Source: Elusimicrobiota bacterium
Lineage (GTDB): Bacteria > Elusimicrobiota > Elusimicrobia > UBA1565 > UBA9628
Length of the DNA: 43,368 nucleotides
NCBI GenBank assembly: GCA_003151975.1
Contig: PLZD01000068.1
Coordinates: 77,286-120,653, forward strand
Reading direction: 5' to 3'
The notes under the pieces were generated by a model. The model saw only the letters and a program-made list of their open reading frames with translations. It did no database searches and had not been told where the DNA came from. A program made the translations under genes and the position numbers. Of the stretch, positions 24,910-32,527 are shown piece by piece. Each line of letters opens with the position of its first letter. Positions within the stretch are counted from its first letter, which is position 1.

Positions 24910-26022
24910 TTCCGCGGCGTTTCTCGCCACGGTGAAGGCCGCCCAGGGCCGGCCCAGGCGACGCGCGCTGTCGCGCATGGCGGAAAGCCTGGCGGGATCT
25001 CCGAGCAGGCACTCGAGCTTGTCGCACAGGGAAGCCAGCGCGTTGACCTTGATGCCGGCCCCATTCTCGAGCACGAAATCGCCGTTGCGGCTTTCCTGGC
25101 CCGGGATCGGATTGACAACGACCATCGGCACGCCGCAGGCCAGCGCCTCGGAGGTCGTAAGTCCTCCGGGCTTGCTGACGACGAGGTCGGCGCAAGCCAT
25201 GAGCTCGTGCATCATGTCGGTGTAGCCTATAACGTGGACGCGATGGCGCGCGGGCACGATCCTCTGCACGAGCCGCCGCCGGGCCTCTTTATTGCGGCCG
25301 GCCACGACGACGATCTCGAGCGGAGTCTTAACTGCGAGGAGACCTGAGAAAATCTCCTCGATCGGTCCCATGCCGTTGCCTCCGGCAAGCTGCAGGACCA
25401 CGGGCTTGTCGCCGCGCAAGTCCTGGGAACGCAGGCACGATTCGCGCGACGGCAGGCGTGAGAAAACCGGATCGATCGGTATGCCCGAGGCGGTGATATC
25501 TTGGTCGGCGACGCCCCATTGGCGCAAAGAGCCCGCGGTTTGCGCGCTGGCCGTGAAGAAGTGCTCGCAGGGCGTTTGCGCCCAAATGCGGTGCGCCTCG
25601 AAATCCGTCGTGACGACGACTTGCGGCACATCGAGCTCGCCGCGGCGGCGCAGGTTGGCCACGAGCTCCGCCGGCAAGAAGTGCGTGTTGACGATGACGT
25701 CGGGCTTCTCCGCCAGAATCTGCTCGGGAAATGCGCCGAGGCTCCAACGCTGCACCAAGCGCCGCGCGGAATCCGTCAGCGGCAAGAGAGACGGGGGCCG
25801 ATCGAGCGCGTCGTAGAGATAGCCCAGCAAGTGAGGCGCGGTCGCGGCGAGGCCCAAATAGCCGTCGCCGTAGACTTTGCGGAAGGCGGAGTTGGCCAGA
25901 TCGAGTATGTCGATGGTCTTCACGGAAGCTTGCGGGTAAAGTTCTTTCGCGGCGCGCTCGACGGCTTGGGCCGCGCGCGTGTGCCCCGAGCCGACCGAGG
26001 CAGACAGGATCAGCATTCTCAT
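24817..26022 (-). CDS. MGDG synthase-like/UgtP-like glycolipid glycosyltransferase (GT28)
   Basis: A 401-residue protein with the monogalactosyldiacylglycerol synthase layout: N-terminal lipid-acceptor domain starting LILSASVGSGHTRAAQAVE, then a GT-B C-terminal domain with LQLAGGNGMG and the nucleotide-sugar site VSKPGGLTTSEALACGVPMVV. It should add sugar to diacylglycerol. The gene follows a PlcP-type phosphoesterase by 85 nt. In several bacteria that pair breaks down phospholipids and replaces them by glycolipids during phosphate starvation. The location beside ppk and phoBR supports that role. The sugar and linkage are unknown. The 3' end overlaps an opposite gene. Confidence 0.85.
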   Translation of the reverse strand: MRMLILSASVGSGHTRAAQAVERAAKELYPQASVKTIDILDLANSAFRKVYGDGYLGLAATAPHLLGYLYDALDRPPSLLPLTDSARRLVQRWSLGAFPEQILAEKPDVIVNTHFLPAELVANLRRRGELDVPQVVVTTDFEAHRIWAQTPCEHFFTASAQTAGSLRQWGVADQDITASGIPIDPVFSRLPSRESCLRSQDLRGDKPVVLQLAGGNGMGPIEEIFSGLLAVKTPLEIVVVAGRNKEARRRLVQRIVPARHRVHVIGYTDMMHELMACADLVVSKPGGLTTSEALACGVPMVVVNPIPGQESRNGDFVLENGAGIKVNALASLCDKLECLLGDPARLSAMRDSARRLGRPWAAFTVARNAAELAWETLDRRQGRLMPAAAINALLETRAAYH

Positions 26023-26107
26023 GGTCGTCCACCCATATCCTTCGGCGTCGAGTCAGCTTTAGAAATAGTCTCTGGAGACGATTCGTTCGTCCGACCATTC
26101 CCTTCGG

Positions 26108-26884
26108 TCATGCGAGTGCGGCCTCCCGCGCCATGACTTCGACCCAGCGCACCAGCTCCAAGCGCCCATCCATGTGTTCGACGAGCGCCGTGCAGGACTC
26201 GACCCAGTCGCCGTCGTTGATGTAGAGCGTTTCGTTGATCTCGTCGAACTCGGGATTGTGGATGTGGCCGCAGATGACGCCGTCGAGCCCCTTGCGGCGC
26301 GCTTCTTCCGTGAGGATCATCTTGAAGTCGTGGATGAAGCCGCCGGCGCTCTTGACCTTCTTTTTAAGGTAGCCCGACAGCGACCAGTAGTTGTAGCCGA
26401 ACTTGCGGCGGAACAAGTTCAGCCAGTGGTTGAGGATGACGGTCAGGTCGTAGGCCCATGTGCCGAGTTTCGCGAGCCACTTGGCGGAGCGCATCACTTC
26501 GTCGTACTGGTCGCCGTGGGTCACGAGGAACTTGCGGCCGTCGACGGTCTTATGCACGGCCGCGTTGGCCACCGCCACCCCGCCGAAGCGCATGCCGATA
26601 AAGCCGCGCGCGAGCTCGTCGTGGTTGCCCGGAATATAGAGCACCTTGGTGCCCTTGCGCGCCTTGCGCAGAATCTTCTGCACGACATCGTTGTGGCTTT
26701 GCTGCCACTGCTGCCAGCCGCTCTTGAGCGCCCAGCCGTCGATGATGTCGCCGACGAGATAAAGGGTCTCGGACTCGGTGTGCTTGAGGAAGTCGAGGAG
26801 AAAATCGGCCTTGCAGCCTCGGGTTCCAAGGTGGATGTCCGAGATCCAGATCGTGCGGTACTGCGCCGCGGCAGTGTCTTCCAT
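26108..26884 (-). CDS. plcP: PlcP-type metallophosphoesterase (phospholipase C-like, UDP-diacylglucosamine diphosphatase superfamily)
   Basis: About 258 residues with a calcineurin-like core: SDIHLGTRGCKADFLLDFL, VGDIIDGW, IPGNHDE, THGDQYD and CGHIHNPEF supply the metal ligands. This pattern, with GTRGCKA and WVESCTALVEH, is that of Sinorhizobium PlcP, which cleaves phospholipids to diacylglycerol under phosphate starvation, more than that of LpxH. I start at the ATG 26884 rather than an upstream in-frame codon at 26938, because TATACT ends 7 nt before it (leaderless) and conservation begins there. The downstream glycosyltransferase would use the diacylglycerol made. Confidence 0.8.
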   Translation of the reverse strand: MEDTAAAQYRTIWISDIHLGTRGCKADFLLDFLKHTESETLYLVGDIIDGWALKSGWQQWQQSHNDVVQKILRKARKGTKVLYIPGNHDELARGFIGMRFGGVAVANAAVHKTVDGRKFLVTHGDQYDEVMRSAKWLAKLGTWAYDLTVILNHWLNLFRRKFGYNYWSLSGYLKKKVKSAGGFIHDFKMILTEEARRKGLDGVICGHIHNPEFDEINETLYINDGDWVESCTALVEHMDGRLELVRWVEVMAREAALA

Positions 26885-26891
26885 CGCAGAC

Positions 26892-26921
26892 AGTATACGG
26901 GAGGGGCGTGGAAATGACCAA
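26892..26921 (-). promoter_or_regulatory. Promoter of plcP (leaderless)
   Basis: TTGGTC at 26921-26916, 18-nt spacer, TATACT at 26897-26892, minus strand. The ATG follows 7 nt later. A single Pho half-site TTGTCAC lies upstream at 26959-26953, without a clear second unit. Confidence 0.5.
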
Positions 26922-26950
26922 TGAATCCGGGTGATCAACGGTTAAATTTT

Positions 26951-26980
26951 GTGTGACAAGAAAGTCGGCGCGTGTCACAC
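26951..26980. repeat. Inverted repeat in the plcP / PPIase divergent region
   Basis: GTGTGACA (26951-26958) and TGTCACAC (26973-26980) are perfectly inverted with a 14-nt gap. Located between divergent genes, so an operator is possible. Spacing does not fit a CRP/FNR site. Confidence 0.5.
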
Positions 26981-27013
26981 GCCAGCGGCCGCAAAATCTG
27001 TTAAACTCGAACC

Positions 27014-27730
27014 ATGAAAAACAAGATTTCGCTCGGCGTTTGCCTCTCGTTGGTCTCGGCGTTCTGCGGCTGCGGCGGCACCCAGGCCCCGGAGATCAAG
27101 CAGAGCCAACCCTCGGCCGCGGCTCCGGCCGGCGCGCCGCCGTCGGCGCCCGCGACCGGCGCGGTGATGGACCCCTCTTCGGCCAACGCCAAGGCGCCGG
27201 CCGTGTTCAAGGTGCGCTTCGCGACGACGTCGGGCGACTTCGTCGTCGAGGTCCACAGAAATTGGTCCCCGCAAGGCGCCGACCGCTTCTACAACCTCGT
27301 GAAGGTCGGCTTCTATGACGGCGTCGCGTTCTTTCGCGACATCTCGGACTTCATGGTCCAGTTCGGCATCCACGGCGATCCCGCGGTGATGGCCAAGTGG
27401 CGCGAGGCCCACATCCCCGACGATCCCAACTCCGGCCACAGCAACACGAGGGGGGCGATCACCTTCGCCACCGCGGGCCCCGGCACGCGCACGACCCAGG
27501 TCTTCATCAACTTCAACAACAACGCCCAGCTTGACGGGATGGGATTTACGCCGTTCGGGACGGTGGTCGACGGCATGGAGTATGTCCACTCGCTCTACAA
27601 CGGCTACGGCGAGGGCGCGCCGCGCGGCATGGGGCCGGACCAGGGACGCCTCCAGGCCGAGGGCAACGCGTACCTCGTGAAGGAGTTCCCGAAGCTCGAC
27701 TACGTCAAGACCGCGCGACTCGAACCCTAG
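27014..27730 (+). CDS. Cyclophilin-type peptidyl-prolyl isomerase, lipoprotein
   Basis: A 238-residue protein with a lipoprotein-type signal (hydrophobic run then FCGC; Cys20 is the likely lipidated residue), an Ala/Pro linker to residue 63, and a cyclophilin domain. Domain landmarks are FVVEVHRNWSPQGADRFYNLVKVGFYDGVAFFRDISDFMVQFG, TTQVFINFNNN and FTPFGTVVDGMEYVHSLY. It would speed prolyl isomerisation in periplasmic proteins. TAAACT ends 6 nt before the ATG and no ribosome-binding site is seen. The gene stands alone, and a palindromic repeat copy follows. Confidence 0.9.
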   Translation: MKNKISLGVCLSLVSAFCGCGGTQAPEIKQSQPSAAAPAGAPPSAPATGAVMDPSSANAKAPAVFKVRFATTSGDFVVEVHRNWSPQGADRFYNLVKVGFYDGVAFFRDISDFMVQFGIHGDPAVMAKWREAHIPDDPNSGHSNTRGAITFATAGPGTRTTQVFINFNNNAQLDGMGFTPFGTVVDGMEYVHSLYNGYGEGAPRGMGPDQGRLQAEGNAYLVKEFPKLDYVKTARLEP

Positions 27731-27749
27731 TTCGGAGCGGGAGGGGGGA

Positions 27750-27765
27750 TAGGCCTTTAGGCCTA
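27750..27765. repeat. Short palindrome, copy 2 of an intergenic repeat
   Basis: TAGGCC-TTTA-GGCCTA, identical to 3269-3284, here 20 nt after a stop codon and directly followed by the palindrome CAGCGCGCTG (27766-27775). Confidence 0.6.
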
Positions 27766-27789
27766 CAGCGCGCTGGGTCTTTCGCAACC

Positions 27790-27817
27790 TTGACAGCGCA
27801 AGGGGCGGGGCTACACT
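27790..27817 (+). promoter_or_regulatory. Promoter of the papain-like gene
   Basis: Perfect TTGACA (27790-27795), 16-nt spacer, TACACT (27812-27817). AGGAGG at 27844-27849 and ATG 27857 follow. Confidence 0.7.
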
Positions 27818-27856
27818 GGCCAAGAGTCGAAGCGGACGCAGACAGGAGGCCCCTCC

Positions 27857-29017
27857 ATGAAGATCCCGATCCTGACCGTCGCGGCAGCCCTCTCGGTTCT
27901 AATGTTCCCGAGTATCACCACCGCAGAACCAGTGACGCTGGAACAGTACTCGGCCCATGGGGGTCTGCTCAGCTTGGGCATTAATGACGCCAAGGGGCAG
28001 GGCGATATCCCCTCCGTTCAAGGCAAGGCGATCGCAAGCCCGAGCGCCGCACCCGCGCTCGTCGACCTCGGCGGTCTTTTCGCCGGCGATTCGCGCAACC
28101 AAATGAGCATCGGCGATTGCCACGCCTTCGCCACGGTCGGCGTGGTCGAGGCGGCCTATAATCGCCAGTACAAACCGGACGCCATCCGCTTCTCCGAAGC
28201 CGATCTGTTTGTCCGGTTCAAGCGCGGCGACATCCTCATCTATCAAAATGGCGCCCCATCAACCCCCGGCGACTTCGCCACGAAAGAGGGCGCCGGGAAC
28301 GACGAGAGACACCATGAGGCTCAATTCGCCCTGCGGGACGGCGTCGCTTCGACCGTTCCGTACGACCAGTTTGAAAAACGATTCCGCGCCGAGTTCGGGG
28401 AGTTGTCCCGTGCCGCCGACTACCATACCGAAAATGGCTTCGCGAAGGACGTAGCCAGGGAGAATCCGCTGACGCAATTCGTTTTTGGCGTTCTGTATGG
28501 CGGTCCCGCCCAGAAGTGGTCCGACGACAACAAGGAGTGGGAAAAAAAAGAGTTCGCCGCTTTGTCGGCGGCCAGCAATTCCCCGCAAGCCGCGGCCGAA
28601 AGGAAGGTCTCCAAAGACAAGCTGGCGGGCTTCAGCGCGTATTACATGGATTTCCATCAAGGCTGCATCGACGCTCCGGCTCCGGCCGACCTGGCCAAGG
28701 CCATCGCCCCGCAGAGGGAAGTCATCAAGGCGGAATTGCTCGCCAACCGCCCCGTCTATATCTCGGTCGACATAGGAGGTCTCGCCGGTTGGGAATTTGA
28801 GACGGGAAAATGCGCATTTCATGCCACCATTCTGCAGGGCTACACGACCGACAAGGACGGCGGCCTCGTCTTCCATTCCCGGAATTCCTGGGGAAAAGGG
28901 AAGAATCATGACGTGCCTGAGCGGGAGCTCTGGCGCGTCAAAGGAGTCGTGACCGTCTTGACGCCCAAAGAAGCGCCTTCCGCCGGCAAGTGGATCAAGG
29001 AAACGGCCCAAGAATAG
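27857..29017 (+). CDS. Secreted papain-like (C1 family) cysteine peptidase-like protein
   Basis: A 386-residue protein with a signal peptide (cleavage after TTAE, about residue 23). A papain-type triad is visible: NQMSIGDCHAFAT (Cys88; Gln82 would form the oxyanion hole), CAFHATILQGY (His322) and FHSRNSWGKGK (Asn343). The residue after the catalytic Cys is His instead of the usual Trp, and the QGSCGSCW motif is altered, so activity or specificity may differ. There is a long insert between Cys and His. It has its own strong promoter and AGGAGG. Neighbours give no hint of the target. It might be a degradative enzyme or a structural homologue. Confidence 0.75.
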   Translation: MKIPILTVAAALSVLMFPSITTAEPVTLEQYSAHGGLLSLGINDAKGQGDIPSVQGKAIASPSAAPALVDLGGLFAGDSRNQMSIGDCHAFATVGVVEAAYNRQYKPDAIRFSEADLFVRFKRGDILIYQNGAPSTPGDFATKEGAGNDERHHEAQFALRDGVASTVPYDQFEKRFRAEFGELSRAADYHTENGFAKDVARENPLTQFVFGVLYGGPAQKWSDDNKEWEKKEFAALSAASNSPQAAAERKVSKDKLAGFSAYYMDFHQGCIDAPAPADLAKAIAPQREVIKAELLANRPVYISVDIGGLAGWEFETGKCAFHATILQGYTTDKDGGLVFHSRNSWGKGKNHDVPERELWRVKGVVTVLTPKEAPSAGKWIKETAQE

Positions 29018-29073
29018 GGAATGCCGGGCGGCTTGAACCCTAGCTCGCTTTGCGGGTGAGGTCTCCGGCAGGC

Positions 29074-29102
29074 TTGACAGGACCAGAGACCGGAGCTATC
29101 CT
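29074..29102 (+). promoter_or_regulatory. Promoter of the Spy-like gene
   Basis: Perfect TTGACA (29074-29079), 17-nt spacer, TATCCT (29097-29102). AAGGAGG at 29115-29121 precedes the ATG at 29126. Confidence 0.7.
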
Positions 29103-29125
29103 TGCGCGAATATTAAGGAGGGAAC

Positions 29126-29761
29126 ATGGATCGATCCTTTTTCGCTTGGCTTGGCGTCGCGCTTCTTTCCGTCATGCTGACCGTCCCGTCCCTGCGCGCG
29201 CAGGATGACCAAAGCGAGGGCGGAGGAGCGCCGCCGCAGGGAGATAATGGTCCCGACAACGGCGGCGACCAGGGAGCGCCGCCGGACGGCAATCGCAATC
29301 CTGGCGGGGACCAGATGTCGGAAAAAATAAAGGAACGCTTGGGGCTGAGCGACGAGCAGTTCTCCAAGCTCAAGGACGCGCGCAAGGCGCACGAGGACGT
29401 CAACAAGCCGCTGCGCCATAAGGCGATGGAGGAAATGAAGAAGCTCGGCTCGGAGCTCAAGGCCAAGGCGGACGAAAAGGCCGTGCAGGCGACTCTCGAC
29501 GAAATCGAGACGACGCATCAGGCCATTGAAGATGAGAACCGCAAGTTTATGAGCGTGACCAAAACCTTCCTCACGCCGACCCAGCGCGCGAAGCTTATCA
29601 TCGGCGTGATAATGAACCAGCGCCGCGGACGCCCGCAGCGAGGCGGGATGAATGGCCCGCGCCGCGGCGGCGAGGGCGGCGAAGGCGGCGGTCCCGGAGA
29701 CGGAGGGGGCAATGGCGGTGGTCCGGGCGGCGGTGACGGCGGTTCTGGAAATCCGCAGTAG
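29126..29761 (+). CDS. Spy/CpxP-like periplasmic protein with Gly-rich tails
   Basis: A 211-residue protein with a signal peptide (to about SLRAQ, residue 25), a Gly/Pro/Asp-rich linker, and a helical LTxxQ domain (residues about 65-160) with LGLSDEQFSKLKDARKAH and FLTPTQRAKLI, the two motifs of Spy/CpxP-type proteins. The last 40 residues are a Gly/Arg-rich low-complexity tail. Such proteins act as periplasmic chaperones or stress sensors. It has a strong promoter and ribosome-binding site. It ends 6 nt from the convergent EamA gene, with no clear terminator between. Confidence 0.75.
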   Translation: MDRSFFAWLGVALLSVMLTVPSLRAQDDQSEGGGAPPQGDNGPDNGGDQGAPPDGNRNPGGDQMSEKIKERLGLSDEQFSKLKDARKAHEDVNKPLRHKAMEEMKKLGSELKAKADEKAVQATLDEIETTHQAIEDENRKFMSVTKTFLTPTQRAKLIIGVIMNQRRGRPQRGGMNGPRRGGEGGEGGGPGDGGGNGGGPGGGDGGSGNPQ

Positions 29762-29767
29762 GTCCGA

Positions 29768-30646
29768 CTATTCTTCGACTTCGGCCGGCAGCGCTTTCAC
29801 TCCGCGTTTGGGAAGAAGCAGGATCAGCACCGCGGTCGCGACGAGGACGAAGGCGGTGATCGTGCGCGCGGTAAACGGCTCGCCAAAGGCCGCCCAGGCG
29901 CCGACGGCCGCAAGCGGCATCTCGAGGAGCTTGGCGCAGCTCAAGAGATTGACGTCCATGACGGCGAGCAAGTGCGAAAACAAAGCGTGCCCTCCGAGAG
30001 AGGTCATGACCGCGAGGCCGACCACGCAAGCCCAGAACTGCGGGGGATAATCGATGAAGTTTACGCCGCGAGCGCTCCCCGCGAGGAAAAAACCGGCGCA
30101 GACCACGACGCTGACGATCTCGGCGAAGACGAAATTGTCGAGCTTGCGCCGAGCGCCCTTGCCGATGAGCACGTAGCCCGAGAAGCTGATCGCCGCCGCC
30201 AGGCCCGCGGCGTCGCCCCAAACATCGGTCGCGCCCGACGCCGCGCCGGAAAATAAAGCAAAAACTCCGGCTCCCGCGAGCACGTAGGCGATGACCACGC
30301 GCGGCGTCACCCTCTCTCCGAAGAAAAGCCAGGCGCCCGCCCCGGTCCAAACGGGATGCGTGGAGAAGGCGATCATGAGGTCGGCGATGCGCGTATGCTG
30401 GGTCGCGTAGACGAACATCCACAGATGGATGAAGAACAGCATACCGGCCAAGATTACGGACTTGCGGTCTCGAGCGGAGAGATTAAGCCAGCTCGAGCGC
30501 TTTCTCCAGGCAAATGGGCTAAGAAGAACGACCGCCGTCACGAGGCGCCAGAAGCCGATCGCCTCGTTGGGCGCGTGCGCGGCGCGCACGAGCAGGGCCG
30601 GCTGGGACATGCAGAGGACGGCGACCGCCAACAGGGCGAGGTTCAC
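29768..30646 (-). CDS. EamA (DMT superfamily) permease
   Basis: A 292-residue protein with ten membrane helices in two EamA repeats, the second with GHALFSHLLAVMDVNLLSCAKLLEMPLAAVGAWAAFGEPF, a typical EamA end motif (E-P in a half-helix). Members export amino acids or other metabolites, substrate unknown. It starts at a GTG 6 nt after the CYTH gene stop and is the last gene of the six-gene operon headed by the giant fusion gene. Confidence 0.85.
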   Translation of the reverse strand: MNLALLAVAVLCMSQPALLVRAAHAPNEAIGFWRLVTAVVLLSPFAWRKRSSWLNLSARDRKSVILAGMLFFIHLWMFVYATQHTRIADLMIAFSTHPVWTGAGAWLFFGERVTPRVVIAYVLAGAGVFALFSGAASGATDVWGDAAGLAAAISFSGYVLIGKGARRKLDNFVFAEIVSVVVCAGFFLAGSARGVNFIDYPPQFWACVVGLAVMTSLGGHALFSHLLAVMDVNLLSCAKLLEMPLAAVGAWAAFGEPFTARTITAFVLVATAVLILLLPKRGVKALPAEVEE

Positions 30647-30652
30647 GCGCGG

Positions 30653-31462
30653 CTAACGGCGGGACTTCTTGCGGCTTGAGAGCTTCAGGAAACAGCTCGC
30701 GCAGCGGTGGTATTTATCGAGGCGCTCGGGCCGCAGATCGAATTCCTTGGAGAGCGCCTTGTCGAACTTTAGAAGCTCGGGAATGTGCTCGATCTTCGCT
30801 TCGAGCCCCTCGCCCTCGGTCTTGACCTCGTTTTCGTACTCCCAAAACGTCGAGACCGTGTGTATGCCCGACTGGGTCACGTGGAAGGCGAAGATGTGGT
30901 CGAGCGAGGGCTCGAGGAAGGCCGAGCCGAGGTCAACAATGAATTTGTCCTTCTCGTAGGCGCAGAGGATCGGGCCGCGGCTGATGCGCGCGATGACGCC
31001 GATCGTGAGGTGGCGCTGCATGGCGTGGGCCATCTCTGGCGAGACGTGCTCCTCGAGGATCTCGCGCACGGAAGTGTCGGTGAAGTGTACGACGTCGTGG
31101 TGGCTTTCCTCGCGCACGAGATGCGCGAGCTTCTCCGACGAGAATTCCGAGCGATAGAGGAGCCCGTTCTTCAAGAAGCCGGGGCCTTTGTATTGAAGGT
31201 AGACGTTGGAGCCGTCTCCTTTATAGCGCAGGCGCAGGCTCGCGCCGAGCTTGAGCAGGCGCAGGTCGGGCGTGTCGAGGTATTGGTCGTAGAAGGTGAC
31301 GCGCTTGTCGTGCTGGACCTTCTTGAGTTTGAGCAGGTGCTTGCGCAGGTCCTTGGCTTCTTCGGGGACGACCTTGCGCTTGGACTCGATCTCCACGAAC
31401 CGCGGATCGGTGGTCTCGAGCTTGCGGCAAATGGACCAGACCTCGGCGGTTCCCTTGCTCAT
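30653..31462 (-). CDS. CYTH/triphosphate-tunnel-like domain protein
   Basis: A 269-residue soluble protein. The ExExK signature of the CYTH superfamily is seen as EIESK (residues 24-28), followed by VTFYDQYLDTPDLRLLKLGASLRLRYKG, with the YxDT and LRxR elements of the tunnel. Triphosphate-tunnel enzymes hydrolyse inorganic triphosphate or thiamine triphosphate, make polyphosphate (VTC4) or make cAMP. The C-terminus has Cys residues (CASCFLKLSS). In an operon with two phosphoesterases and under a putative Pho box, a role in (poly)phosphate handling is plausible. No membrane segment. Confidence 0.72.
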   Translation of the reverse strand: MSKGTAEVWSICRKLETTDPRFVEIESKRKVVPEEAKDLRKHLLKLKKVQHDKRVTFYDQYLDTPDLRLLKLGASLRLRYKGDGSNVYLQYKGPGFLKNGLLYRSEFSSEKLAHLVREESHHDVVHFTDTSVREILEEHVSPEMAHAMQRHLTIGVIARISRGPILCAYEKDKFIVDLGSAFLEPSLDHIFAFHVTQSGIHTVSTFWEYENEVKTEGEGLEAKIEHIPELLKFDKALSKEFDLRPERLDKYHRCASCFLKLSSRKKSRR

Positions 31463-31483
31463 TTCTCTATGATCGCAAAATCG

Positions 31484-32509
31484 TCACGGCTTGTCGATGC
31501 GGTAGCTGTCGCGCACGACGCCGTTGTCGTCCACAAAATCCAGCGCCATGTTCTTCGACGATAGCTTAACGAGGACCAGACCAAAGCTGATCAACTCTTT
31601 CTCGAGCCACGGATGGTCCTCGGGCCCCGGCATTATGTTGCCGCCGCCCGTGCCGGCCGTGACGTAAAGGACCTTGTTCATGCGCTTGGAGCGCTGATAA
31701 AGATGGTCGTGGCCCGCGAAGACGACGTCGACGTGGTGCTTCTCGAAGAGGCCCTGCAGGGAGGCGCGCAGTCCCGCGTTGTCGCCGTGGTTGAAGTAGG
31801 TCGAGAACAGCGGCACGTGCATATAGACGAATTTCCAGCGCGCCTTGCTGGCGCCAAGGTCCTTGTCGAGCCACGCGCGCTGGGCGCTGTCGAGGCCGAT
31901 GGGCTCGGCGGCGGCGATGGGCACGGCTCCGTTATCGTCGAGAGAGACGAAGTGGGCCGGCCCCGCGTCGAAGGAGTAATACTTCGGGCGCCGGAAGACG
32001 CGGGCGTAGCCGTCTCGGAAACGCTTCTCGCCGATCGCGGCGGAGGTTTTCGCGTTGCCGTAGTCGTGATTGCCGGGAGCCGGGAAGACCGGCACGCGCG
32101 AGAGCGTCTTGCCGTAGATCTTGAAGTACTTGGCGTCGTAGTCCTGGTCGACGCCCGTGGGATAAACCACGTCGCCGACGAACAACACGAGATCGGTCGC
32201 CGCCTTCTCGAGCACCGCTCCGACTTTCTTCTGGGCGAGCGTGCCCATGCCCGAGTCGCCGAAGACCGCGAAGCGCAGCGGCGCTCCCGCCGCTGGAAGC
32301 GCTCGCGCCGCATATTGGCGCGAGGAAACGGAATACTCGAACTCGGCTCCGGGTGAAAGCCCCGCGAGCGGCAGGCAGGCGTCCTTGCGGCGCTCACGCC
32401 AGCAGACCGTCGCCGCGACGGATGAGGCGTCGACGATGTAGGGTTGACGGTCGCGCGCCGCCGCGATGGAAGAGAATCCCAAAAGGAAAAGCAAAGACGC
32501 TAAGTTCAT
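31484..32509 (-). CDS. Secreted purple-acid-phosphatase-like metallophosphoesterase
   Basis: A 341-residue protein with a signal peptide (cleavage near IAAARD, residue 19). A short N-terminal domain (about 20-75) precedes the calcineurin-like domain: FGDSGMG, VGDVVYPTG, APGNHDYG, YMHVPLF and AGHDHLYQRS supply the metal ligands, the order of purple acid phosphatases. It would release phosphate from organic esters outside the cytoplasm. It starts 18 nt after the MFS gene. AATAAT ends 7 nt before the ATG, so it may also have its own leaderless promoter. Substrate is unknown. Confidence 0.85.
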   Translation of the reverse strand: MNLASLLFLLGFSSIAAARDRQPYIVDASSVAATVCWRERRKDACLPLAGLSPGAEFEYSVSSRQYAARALPAAGAPLRFAVFGDSGMGTLAQKKVGAVLEKAATDLVLFVGDVVYPTGVDQDYDAKYFKIYGKTLSRVPVFPAPGNHDYGNAKTSAAIGEKRFRDGYARVFRRPKYYSFDAGPAHFVSLDDNGAVPIAAAEPIGLDSAQRAWLDKDLGASKARWKFVYMHVPLFSTYFNHGDNAGLRASLQGLFEKHHVDVVFAGHDHLYQRSKRMNKVLYVTAGTGGGNIMPGPEDHPWLEKELISFGLVLVKLSSKNMALDFVDDNGVVRDSYRIDKP

Positions 32510-32527
32510 GCGCAGGATTATTCTAGC

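Noticed and set aside
26952-26979. CRP/FNR-like site (TGTGA...TCACA)
   Set aside because: The half-sites are separated by 18 nt instead of 6.
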